Below are positions 13,387 through 22,072 of a stretch of DNA of 64,000 bases, one piece after another (the stretch's first letter is position 1; the number at the start of each line of letters is the position of its first letter). Location: contig NC_037265.1 in the NCBI RefSeq assembly GCF_000002425.4, forward strand, positions 16,694,771 to 16,758,770. Reading direction: 5' to 3'. The position numbers and the translations under genes were made by a program. This stretch comes from Physcomitrium patens. Its lineage: Eukaryota; Streptophyta; Bryopsida; Funariales; Funariaceae. The notes under the pieces were generated by a model. The model did not search any database and had not been told where the DNA came from. It was given only the letters and a program-made list of their open reading frames with translations.

Positions 13387-13937
13387 TGTCAAGGACAAGA
13401 ATTTGATGAAAAAGCAATTCAGACAAGTGAGCCTTCACTCCAAAAAAAGTAACAAAATATAAATAAACAAGTATGTATATTGAAAGAGAAACTAGAATGG
13501 CTATTGCCAAAAGACAAGAAAACTAGAGACCCTTGAAACTAGACTTGAAGCAAGAAAGGAGTTGACAAGAGTGAAGAAGGCTTCACTCTTGTCTCTATAT
13601 ATACTATCTAACTAGAGGCTACATGGCAATGTTCTATAGGACCTCTAATATGTGTTGACTTTATAGGACACATGCCTTGACTTACAAGGTAAGTTTTTCT
13701 ACATACAGGCCATATAATTAGCTTGATTTTCAAGCTAACAACATGTGTGGTACATGGCCAACTTTTTGACCATGTTTTTAATCCAAAAAGTTAATTAAAG
13801 ACACCTATGAAGTCAAAGCAGCATCTATGAAGCTTTTAGGAAGCTTCCATATCAAATACTATAGAATTAATTTACTTTTATCTACTTTTACTTACTTCTA
13901 CATATTTGTATATATAATTATGAGTATGTCCGTGACA
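13387..13937 (-). mobile_element. 3' LTR of chromovirus copy A'
   Basis: This starts TGTCAAGGAC and ends CGTGACA, about 551 bp, and lines up end to end with the 552-bp LTRs of element A. The TATA box and the 13-bp hairpin (13564-13593) are kept. It is in minus orientation, so this is the 3' LTR. GGCAT precedes it; no partner copy of that pentamer was found because the element is truncated on the other side. Confidence 0.85.
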
Positions 13938-14122
13938 TTACCTTCCTTTTTAGAGACGAGTTCCACGAGGAGCAATCATCATATGTTGAGGAAATCTATG
14001 ATGCGACAAATTATATTCGCCACATACTCTAATCTTTGTTCTCTTCAAAGATGATTGATAGGGCCTCTCAATCATCAGTAGTGTCTCATACCAAGGCGGG
14101 AAGACCACCCAATTATTTGATC
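13938..14122 (-). pseudogene. 3' internal end of copy A' (accessory frame remnant)
   Basis: About 185 bp of element A-type internal DNA: a purine tract (minus strand) next to the LTR, then the C-terminal part of the accessory reading frame described at 21556-21978. Compared with element A there are about ten differences, all C to T or G to A, and no indels; some create stops. Homology ends at 14122 inside a TTGATCA word shared with element B'. Confidence 0.7.
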
Positions 14123-15960
14123 AATTCTTGATCTATCCAATCTTTTTGTTGCTTTAATGTGCTCAAATACTCTCCAACATCTTTTCATTCATTTTCATAT
14201 AAACTTCTTAAAAATATTTTCAATCGTATATTCAAACATATGCCTTTTTCTTTTGATAATGCATTAGTATAAAATTTTGTACCTACATCATCTTCCAAAT
14301 CAATCATCTTTTCTTCATCATTATACCTGGTTCTTCATAACATATCTGCAATTGAATTTTCTTTCCCTACAATATGTTTAAATTCTAGATTTATAGATTT
14401 GATATATGCTATCCATCTCAATATATCAATATTAGAAGTTGAAGAACTTGTAAGCATGCCTAATAAAGGTAAAAAATCTATTTTTATAACTATTGATGTC
14501 CTAATTAAATACTCCTTTTTATTTTTTATAGCTATTATTACTTGCCATAATTCTCTTTTTATTTATGTATATGCCCTTTGCTTGGCATTCAATACCTTTG
14601 TTCCAAATCTTATTGCATATCTATTCCCTTGTTCATCATCTTCTCCAACTGGCCAACCTATTCCAATTGGACTTATATCAATTATTAATACTATTGGCCT
14701 TCCACCTTTAGAATTTACTTTCTTCAAAGTTGGAGATGAAAAAAGAAGTTCTTTTAATTTTTCCATAGCTTTCTGTTCTTCTTTCCATTGAAATTTTTGA
14801 TTCTTTTTTAACAACTTATATAATGGATCTACTATATATAGAAAGTGAGGTTTCCATATATGATAGAAAATACATACTCCTAAAAATCTTCTCACTTCTA
14901 TTATATTTGTACATTCTTTCATCTTTTTAATAATATCAATCTTTTCTATACTTGGCTTGCATCCATATGACCCACACATGTGTCCTACCACCAAAACTTC
15001 TTTTATTCCAAACATTGATTTTGCTCCCAATAAGATTAAATGAACTTCTAACTTTTTCAAAATCTTCTCATAATCTTCAATATGATTTTCCACAAACTTC
15101 CTACATCTCTTTGAATCCAAAGTCTCATCTTTTCTTTCTTCTTTACATCCTTTAATTGGTATATCATCTAAAAAAGGTATTATTATTCTTCGAATAAAAT
15201 CTCTTAACATCTTATGCATTCCATTCATCATATGTATCACATAATTTGTAGCCCCTTGTGATAAAGTACATATTTTGACCAATCCTAATGATGTCTTCAT
15301 AGTTGTCAAATCTTTGCTTTGCATTGCCAGTTGAAATTGATCATACCCCGAATAAAGTTCTTCCATAGAATAAATTGCTCTTCTTACAAATGCCTTTACA
15401 AATTCATCCATAATTAGACTTTAGTCCATGTTTCTAATAGTTATCTTATTTACTAATTGCATATCTTGAATAAACCTCAATGTCTTATTTTTCTTAAGCA
15501 AAGTGAACCATCGATTGGAATATGGTCCAATAGATGGTTCTAAAATTTCCATCTTAATCTTTTCATTAAGTAATTCAATTAACTTTGGCAAATAGACCTT
15601 TGGAACTAGAATTGGCCTCAAATTCCATGGTTCATATGGAATTATAAAAATAACCATGGATGCTACAATACTTAGGTGAATGCACCTTATTTCATGTGAT
15701 TCAAATGCAAATGCCTTACTATGTTGTGAAATCATTTCTTTAAAATATTTCTCCTCATTTCTTATTAAAAATTTATCACATCTAATTTTCAAATCATGTA
15801 ATGTCAAATTATCCTTAAATTCATGACCTATTTTCTTTGAATCTCTTAAGTTTGGTTGCATAGAAGCTTCTTTAATCCTTTCTTCAAAATCCGATGGTAG
15901 TAGCAATGCCATTAGTTTAACTTTTCTTGCAACGACCTTATATTTTGCATTTATATTCAC
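14123..15960 (-). pseudogene. B' pol: reverse transcriptase and RNase H
   Basis: Minus-strand pol of the second gypsy family. The RT N-terminal part (15960 to 15421) carries EPWNLRPILVPKVYLPKL, and a single TAA at 15421-15423 separates it, in the same frame, from the next stretch (15411 to 14563). That part has YSMEELYSGYDQFQLA, then PFLDDIPIKGC, the catalytic box with both aspartates, and an RNase H start IIDISPIGIGW. After the stop at 14563 homology continues in frame, with more stops, through an IADML motif to about 14130. Integrase and 3' LTR are missing because the element is fused to A' at 14122. Confidence 0.8.
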
Positions 15961-16317
15961 TTCATACTTATCAATATATTTTTTTATTCTGTCATAAAAT
16001 TTCTTAAAATATATATTTATTATCTAATCACCTCCTTTAAAATCTTCATTCAATAATATTTATAAATCATCCATAATATCATCAAAACAAGATTCTTCAA
16101 ATATCCTTGATATGTATTCATCTTCATCAATCACACCACATTTTTTTAAGTCATGTTATATATTTTCGATATTTTTTTATCTATCCTTCTAAAATTATTT
16201 ATATTTTTGAATATGATATATATATATCTCGTGATAATCCTATAATATCTTCATTCTTTCTACTAGGCAAAAAGCCTTTACTTTTTTTACTATAGCAATC
16301 TTACTTTATAATCGAAT

Positions 16318-16788
16318 CTAATAAAAATCCTTTGAGTCTTCAAAAACTTCAAATTCTTTGTGTATCTTTGGCAAAGGATGTTCTCTCAAACTATCACAAT
16401 TTTTTCTATGATTTGCACAAATTGTTAAAAATTCCACCGCCTTCTTTCCGTCTTGACTTCTTATCCTTACATGAGCTGATCTATCATCCATAACCTTTGT
16501 CTCCATTTGTGTGGTAGTAATATATGGTTGTCCTAATATAATAGGATATGAAGACATGTCTTGCACAAAAAAATTCTGTTCATAAATAACATCTCCTATC
16601 GTCACCTTGATATTTAGACATGCTCTATACAAATCTCTTTTTGAATTATTTGCTCCTCTTATCATCCACCCATATTCAGTATCAATAGGCCATTTTCCCT
16701 TATACAATTCTTTTGACATCAGATTGATTTCAGAACCATAATCAATCAATGCTACAATTGGTTCTTCTAAATTTCCTAATTTTATCAA
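16318..16788 (-). pseudogene. B' retroelement aspartic protease
   Basis: A 156-codon open stretch with the retropepsin-like segment ALIDYGSEINLMS near its start, followed by the LGQPY segment about 65 residues later. The usual active-site triplet D-[ST]-G is D-Y-G here and D-H-G in element B, so the second position is unusual in both. It shares frame with gag and RT of B', suggesting one gag-pol polyprotein. Upstream and downstream (15961-16317, 16789-17421) is linker sequence of the same element with stops. Confidence 0.75.
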
Positions 16789-17226
16789 AGTTTCTATAGT
16801 AGCCCTTATCCAATAACTTCTAGAATAATGGCTAAAAGCTTGAATGATATCTTCTTTTTTTGCAAATCTTACTCACAAGACATCTCCAAAATTTTATATT
16901 TCATATTCTTCATCTTCATTGCTTTCCATTGCTCTTGTTTCTTGTGCATTTGATATCATAGAGTCTCCTATAGATCATCATTTTTTCTTTATTGTATCAA
17001 TAATAATTTCATGAAACTCACGCTTTATAATTTCTAGAATTTTACCAATTGTGAATTCAACCTTTTCACTTAAAATCTACTCTTCCAATACCCTCTTCAA
17101 ATCTGTAGCAGCTTCAATATCTAATTGTAATTTATAAGCAAGAATCTTTGTCTTTTCTTTTCCAATTTTTCTTTCTTTTGTGGAAATATTCTTTGTTATC
17201 TCTTCATATATACGATTCTTTTGTTG

Positions 17227-17526
17227 TCATGCTTTTTCTGCCCTTGTAGTTTTTTTTGAAGGTCCTTCATTATTTTCATCTCTCATTTGTTTTTCTTCTA
17301 TTAATACTTTATATTGACTCCTTGCAATATAAGCATGCACAAATAATCTATCTATTGGATCATCCCACTCAATAATTTGTCGAATGTTATAACCAACATG
17401 TTTTAAATCATCTCTAGTGTAGAATAAGTAGTTATTTTCAGAATGTAGATACCTGGTGTATAGTGTAAATAGGGATAGATAATTGCTAAAAAGGTGGTTC
17501 AGCAGGTAGAATGGATGAATAGTCAA
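17227..17526 (-). pseudogene. B' gag-pol linker region
   Basis: The frame contains DDPIDRLFVHAYIARSQ, matching LFVHAYIAKSQ in element B (near 30085-30110). This conserved linker sits between the gag zinc knuckle and protease; I do not know its function. Its N-terminal codons before about 17431 (reading on the minus strand) come from an insertion at 17431-18336, so the open frame as seen is partly accidental. Confidence 0.6.
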
Positions 17527-18336
17527 GAAAAGTAGTTATCATCTATAGTATAGGAGTTGATATCTCGGGGTAGTATAAGAAGGATGGAAGAGGAGAAGAA
17601 AATGCCAGACTACGATAGTCATGAGCCGAGGGCCAGACTGCGATAGTCATGAGCCGAGGGCCAGACTGTGAGAGTTGTGAGCCGAAGGCCAGACTGTGAG
17701 AGTTATGAGCCGAGGGCCAAACTGTGAGAGTTGTGAGCCGAGGGCCAGACTGCGATAGTCATGAGCCGAGGGCCAGACTGTGAGAGTTGTGAGCCGGGGT
17801 AAGCTTGGTGCTACATCTTTTTTTTTGTTTGTTATTTTCTTTGAATAAGAGGATTGAAAGTTTCTGAATATTGTGAAGTAAATTATGGAATGAAAATATG
17901 ATTGGTATTATTTGAGAAGAAGAAAGATTGAATGCTGAAATCTGATTGTAGTTCAGCAGAGAGAATGAGTCTATGTTTGTGTGAAACACTATAATATGAA
18001 TGGCAGTTCTGTGTGAAGAATTCCAGAGATTGGAACAAGGGTAATTGTGTGTTGAAAGCTGTGAGGGCACAATATTACAGTTGGAGATTATGAGGGTGAA
18101 TATATTGGTGGAAATAGCAGTTATTAATATGACTAAATTGCTATAAGGAAGAGACCGATAAAGTGAAGGAGGAGATTATAGTTTCCTTGTGTGTTCAGAT
18201 ATTGGAAATAGAGACGATATATTCAAGAGATAATTGATTGTGTGACCCTAACATGAATGCTTAAGTAACTAGTCATTTTCCATGTTCAAATCCCCTTATA
18301 CGGATTTATACTGGGAGGTTTCTTTTGGAATAAGTA
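17431..18336. mobile_element. 0.9-kb insertion in B' gag with 9-bp target duplication
   Basis: GAATAAGTA occurs at 17422-17430 and again at 18328-18336, flanking about 897 bp that does not match element B. Joining the flanks at this word brings B' coding sequence back together. No terminal inverted repeats and no TG...CA ends are visible. It contains a 28-bp minisatellite at 17604-17799 and, near 18280-18293, GTTCAAATCC, which resembles a polymerase III B box. A 9-bp duplication is typical of Mutator-like elements but also possible for a retroposon. Class unresolved. Confidence 0.55.
17604..17799. repeat. 7-copy minisatellite, 28-bp unit
   Basis: Seven exact-length 28-bp units begin at 17604, 17632, 17660, 17688, 17716, 17744 and 17772. 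Each begins with GCCAGACT or a one-base variant and ends GAGCCGAGG or similar. Two versions of the centre alternate irregularly, CGATAGTCAT and TGAGAGTTGT. The GC content is much higher than in the surroundings. Confidence 0.9.
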
Positions 18337-18359
18337 AAATGAGCAATCACATCTAGTAA

Positions 18360-19644
18360 ATTTTTTTTCTTTCAACATAATTCATTGCACTTGTCCACAA
18401 AGAACTAGATTCTCTTGGAAACTCAAGATTTATACTAAAACATTCACTAGGATTTGCTTCCATCCAATATATTGATGCTTCATGGCTTAAAATTGTATGT
18501 ACTTTAAAAGTATCTCAAACAAATAACTTCATTCTTCCTTTACTAAAACTTGTTTCTAATTTTTCTCCACTTTCTTTTAAGTGTATCATACCATCTTTAA
18601 AAAAATAACTCTTTTACATAGTGAATGTGTAAAATCTTCACATTCTCTCATTGAATGATCTATGCTATTACACCACATGCATCTATATACTATACCTTCT
18701 ATTTGTCCTGGTCTTTGTTTTGTTGATACTTTTGATGATTGATCTTTCTATTTAAGTTTTTTAAATTTTATTTGCAAATCTCTCATCCCACATATGATTT
18801 CATTGATGCCTATTTCTTCTTTCTTTGATGTAACTATTGAAGGTTGAATCAAAGATGTTGGATGGATAATAGATACTTTTATCTTAGATGCTTGTAATAG
18901 TCTTTGAATACCCACCATATCTTTTTTCTTTTCTCTCTATGCCAATAACTCTATTACCTCTTCCACTTCTTTCTAATTTGTTATCAATCCTTCATTCTTT
19001 TCTTTATCTTCAAGCAAGATTTCTAACTTCTGTTCTAACTCTCCATCAACTGCTTGAAGAAAAAACTCCACCTTACTTGGATCCAACAATTGTATTTTTT
19101 TCTTTGATAAAAAAGAATATTACTTTTCAAACTTTCTTAATAATTTTATTGCTAGAAGATCCTTCTTTGGCCTTTCAATCCATTCAAAAAAAGACTTTTT
19201 TGTAATCTTCTTACTATCTTTTTAGAAAAATTTATCCTTCAATGCTTGAGAAAATTTCTCCCATGAGCCTCCAAATTGTCCTATAAGAGACTTTATTTGA
19301 TTTCTTATTTTTGATGTAGAAGCTAATTCAAATAATTGAACCATCTTCCTTTTTAAAACATGCTTCAATTCTATTTCCTTTACATAACATCTTAAATATT
19401 TTGTAATATCCTTTCCTTCAAATTGATCAATCTTTTCCACAACTGCTTGTAATGCTTTGTTTGCCATACCCTCTTTGTGATCTTTAACCTGTTGTTGTTG
19501 CATGAATAAGAAAAAAGCTTCAAATATGCTTATAGAGTTAGGATCAAAATACATACCTTGTCCTCCACTAGTTCTACTACTTGTAGCTCCAATTAATGCA
19601 CCATCCATAGTTCTTCCTTCAACTCTCTTGCCTTCCTTCTCCAT
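18360..19644 (-). pseudogene. B' gag
   Basis: The ATG at 19644 opens a frame of 140 codons (to 19222) with a Q-rich stretch (FMQQQQ), then KALQAVVEKIDQFEGKDI and SWEKFSQALKDKFF, closely parallel to element B gag. Homology continues in the same frame past several stops to an intact CCHC zinc knuckle, CMWCNSIDHSMREC, at about 18640-18681. Gag would form the particle and bind RNA through this knuckle. The region ends at about 18357 where an insertion follows. All visible breaks are nonsense changes or single-base slips in A runs. Confidence 0.75.
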
Positions 19645-19744
19645 AATTCAAATAATCCAAGAAAACCAAATACTTTCTACTTTCAGTATTTCACATCAAA
19701 TTCACGAAATATGTCATATTACATGGCATTTAGCTTAAAAATAT

Positions 19745-20670
19745 ACTAAGTACTTGATTGTAGAAGATAAAGGAAAAATTGCAACAACAAATAATCAGTA
19801 ATAATAATTGGCTTTGGTAATAATAACCAATTGTACCAACTAATACTCAATAACAGTGACTAATAACCAATAGCAGTAGCCAATAATCAGTAACAGTAGC
19901 CAATAATCAATAGCGATAATCAAAAACCAATAGCAATAACCAATATCCAGTAGCAGTAGACAATAATCAGTAAAAATAACCAATATCCAATAGTAATAAC
20001 CAATATCTAATAGCAATAACCAATATCCAGTAGCAACAACCAATATCCAATATTAATAACCAATATCTAGTAGCAATAATCAATATCCAATAGCAATAAC
20101 CAATATCCAGTAACAAAGACCAAGATCTAGTAGTAATAACCAATATTCTATAGGAATAACCAATATCTAGTAGTAAAAACCAATATCCAATAGTAATAAC
20201 CAATATCCAGTAGCAAAAACCAATATCCAGTAGCGATAATCAATATCCAGTAGTAATAACTAATATCCTTCAAAATTATAGAATTTTAGCACTTAATTTT
20301 TTTCAATCCAACTGTTGGATTGAGTTCAAATTTTTTGAAGAGCAAGATAATATTCTTAACTTAAAATGGATGTTAATTACAAAAATGTGCTTAGATGTGG
20401 ATCAACCTTCTTCTCCATTCTGAATGCTAAATTTTTAGCACTAATTTCTTGTTATTAAATTATTTAATCAATCTCAAAATTCTCACATACAAAGGAAAAC
20501 AAGTCTACTATCTAAACACATATCTTTTACTTTAATCCAACTAATAGATTGTAAGAAATCTCAAAAATACTTACTATATCTAAAATTCTACTTTTTGAGA
20601 CCTTGATCCACTTAAACCTCAATAATCCTCAATTCAACTATTAGATCTAGCTAAATTTTATAATACATAA
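19745..20670 (-). mobile_element. 5' LTR and PBS of B' (partial)
   Basis: On the minus strand, upstream of B' gag, lies a LTR end (AATATGACA, about 19715-19723) and a PBS-like word TCGTGAATTTGATGTG, matching B and C. Beyond it is non-coding DNA with a 20-bp repeat array, then AT-rich sequence up to the left LTR of B. The start of this LTR is not seen; it may have been split by element B, with the rest perhaps at 36439-36790. Confidence 0.45.
19820..20270. repeat. 20-bp tandem array within B' LTR
   Basis: About 22 degenerate units of a 20-bp motif, typically AATAACCAATATCCAGTAGC, run without length change. Because 20 is not a multiple of 3 and the minus strand lacks stop words, overlapping frames stay open here (19840-20043 and 19967-20203, minus); I treat these as repeat artefacts, not genes. 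Confidence 0.9.
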
Positions 20671-20679
20671 GGTCAGTTA

Positions 20680-20913
20680 ATGTCACCCCATCAGCATCAT
20701 CAAACCAAGTACCCTCTGTACCAACGGGACAATCAGGATCATTTTTTAACCCTACATAGAACAAGCCTAGTAGGTATATATCGATGGAGACACTCAATAT
20801 GCATGATGGAGGTGCAGGATGACCACTTCATCATTTCCATTGCAGACAGCTTGGTCATTATGTCAGTGAATGTTCCAATCCCAAAAGCCAATGATGATTA
20901 CGTGCTAGTGTGA
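20680..20913 (+). other. 77-codon frame in B LTR, doubtful
   Basis: An ATG at the LTR start opens a frame beginning MSPHQHHQTKYPLYQ that is also open in the right LTR (34790-35023), with a few amino-acid changes. I recognise no family. Being open in both LTRs is weak support, since this part of the two LTRs has hardly diverged. Confidence 0.15.
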
Positions 20914-20962
20914 AGAAATTGCAAGCAGTCGAGGCATACTTATCAGCAATGTAATCCTCCAT
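20681..20962 (+). mobile_element. element B left LTR, first part
   Basis: This matches 34791-35072, with about eight differences in 292 bp counted from 20671. It begins TGTCACCCC; ten bases before that (GGTCAGTTAA) are also shared with the right copy, so the true end could be 20671. The LTR stops at 20962 where element A was inserted and resumes at 27341. A 77-codon frame starting within it is described at 20680. Confidence 0.8.
20958..20962. repeat. target site duplication, left, of element A
   Basis: TCCAT directly precedes the left LTR of element A and is repeated exactly at 27336-27340 after the right LTR. The unoccupied counterpart at 35067-35072 in the right B LTR reads through without insertion. 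Confidence 0.95.
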
Positions 20963-21514
20963 TGTCAAGGACAAAGACTCGATGAGGGAAAATATACACC
21001 AAAAGGCTATCTCGATGTAATAAGTCAAAATATAAACAAGTAGGTTTATTAAAAGGAAACTGGAATGGCTATTGCCACAAGACAAGAAACTAAAGACTCT
21101 TGAACCTGGACTAGAAGCAAGAAAGGAGTTGACAAGAGTGAAGAAGCCTTCACTCTTGTCTCTATATATACTATCTAACTAGGGGCTACGTGGCGACGTT
21201 CTATAGGACCTCCAATATGTGTTGACTTTGTAGGACACAAGCCTTGACTTACAAGGCAAGTTTTTCTACGTGTGGGCCACATAGTTAGCTTGATCTTCAA
21301 GCTAACAACATGTGTGGCACATGGCCAATTTGTTGACCACGTTTCTAATCCAAAAAGTCAATTAAAGACACCTATGAAGTCAAAGTAATATCTAGGAAGT
21401 TTCTAGGAAGCTTTTATATTAAATATTATAGAATTAACTTACTTTTATCTACTTTTACTTACTTCTACCTATTTCTATATGTAATTATTTGCTTACATGA
21501 TTATGGCCGTGACA
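20963..21514 (-). repeat. 3' LTR of element A
   Basis: 552 bp, from TGTCAAGGAC to GGCCGTGACA. It contains a TATA box (minus sense, about 21162-21172) and beside it the hairpin 21131-21160 with 13-bp perfect arms. It is equal in length to the 5' LTR at 26784-27335. Confidence 0.95.
21131..21160 (-). promoter_or_regulatory. 13-bp inverted repeat at LTR core promoter (3' LTR)
   Basis: GACAAGAGTGAAG, four bases, then its exact complement CTTCACTCTTGTC. In sense it lies a few bases downstream of TATATATAG, so it covers the expected transcription start or the very 5' end of the RNA. Confidence 0.7.
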
Positions 21515-21528
21515 TTACCCCCCCTTCT
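21515..21528 (-). promoter_or_regulatory. polypurine tract of element A
   Basis: On the minus strand, CTAGAAGGGGGGG followed by TAA abuts the 3' LTR start. Such a tract primes plus-strand DNA synthesis in Ty3/gypsy elements. Copy A' keeps a purine tract at the same place with different bases. Confidence 0.8.
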
Positions 21529-21555
21529 AGAGACGAGTTCCACGAGGAGCGGTCA

Positions 21556-21978
21556 TCATATATTGAGGAAATCTATGATGCGACGAATTGTATTCGCCAC
21601 ATACTCTGATCTCTGTTCTCTTCGAAGATGATTGATAGGGCCTCTCAACCATCGGTAGTGTCCCATACCAGGGCGGGAAGACCACCCAGTTATTTGATCA
21701 TTGTTGAGGCCTTCGTAACTTCCTTTGAATGGAATATTCGGAACACCATCAGGAGTTGTTCCTACCTCTAGCAAAATCACCAAACATCGATAGTCCCTTC
21801 CCAAATCGTGATACCAAACGCGTTGTATCTCACCATCTGTTCGAGGAAGAATATGTCGTTCTTAAAGATCTTCATCTCGATTACGTCGTCTTGAAGGTTG
21901 TGACAATCGTTATGTCTCGTCCGGAAGGTCAGCAAATGAAGGTTCTTGAGTTGAATCCGCTAGTTGTTGGCTCTCCAT
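21556..21978 (-). pseudogene. accessory reading frame downstream of pol in element A
   Basis: An ATG at 21978, 95 bp after the integrase stop, opens a frame of 140 codons ending at 21556, broken by two TAA codons (21910-21912, codon 23; 21862-21864, codon 39). The last 82 codons to the end are uninterrupted. It starts MESQQLADSTQEPSF, has an RRRNRDEDL basic stretch, and its C-terminal half contains GVPNIPFKGSYEGLNNDQ and RREQRSEYVANTIRRIIDF. I see no transmembrane segment or signal peptide, so it is not obviously env-like. I do not recognise the family. The C-terminal part is present, without indels, in copy A' (13975-14122). It could instead be chance open sequence in the 3' untranslated region. 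Confidence 0.45.
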
Positions 21979-22072
21979 CTAATTAGCGTCACAAATGCAA
22001 AGAAGTTACAAACAAGGATAGGAAATTGAATGTTATCTTGCCTCAATCTTGTCTCTTTTATAAGAGAGATTT

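Noticed and set aside
13827-14054. Plus-strand 75-codon frame across the A' LTR end
   Set aside because: Antisense to the A' LTR and crosses its boundary; not preserved in element A.
17604-17799. CRISPR-like array
   Set aside because: Units are contiguous tandem repeats with no unique spacers, and the context is a plant nuclear retroelement.
18250-18295. Possible tRNA-derived SINE head (B-box-like GTTCAAATCC)
   Set aside because: Only about 40 bp separate the box from the insertion end and no convincing A box or tail is seen.
19840-20203. Two hydrophobic minus-strand frames resembling a repetitive membrane protein
   Set aside because: They follow from a 20-bp tandem repeat without stop words; the same peptide appears in shifted phases.
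21729-21986. Plus-strand 85-codon frame opposite the accessory frame
   Set aside because: Lies antisense to the element's sense strand, covers the same bases, and the sense frame fits the element's order of genes better.
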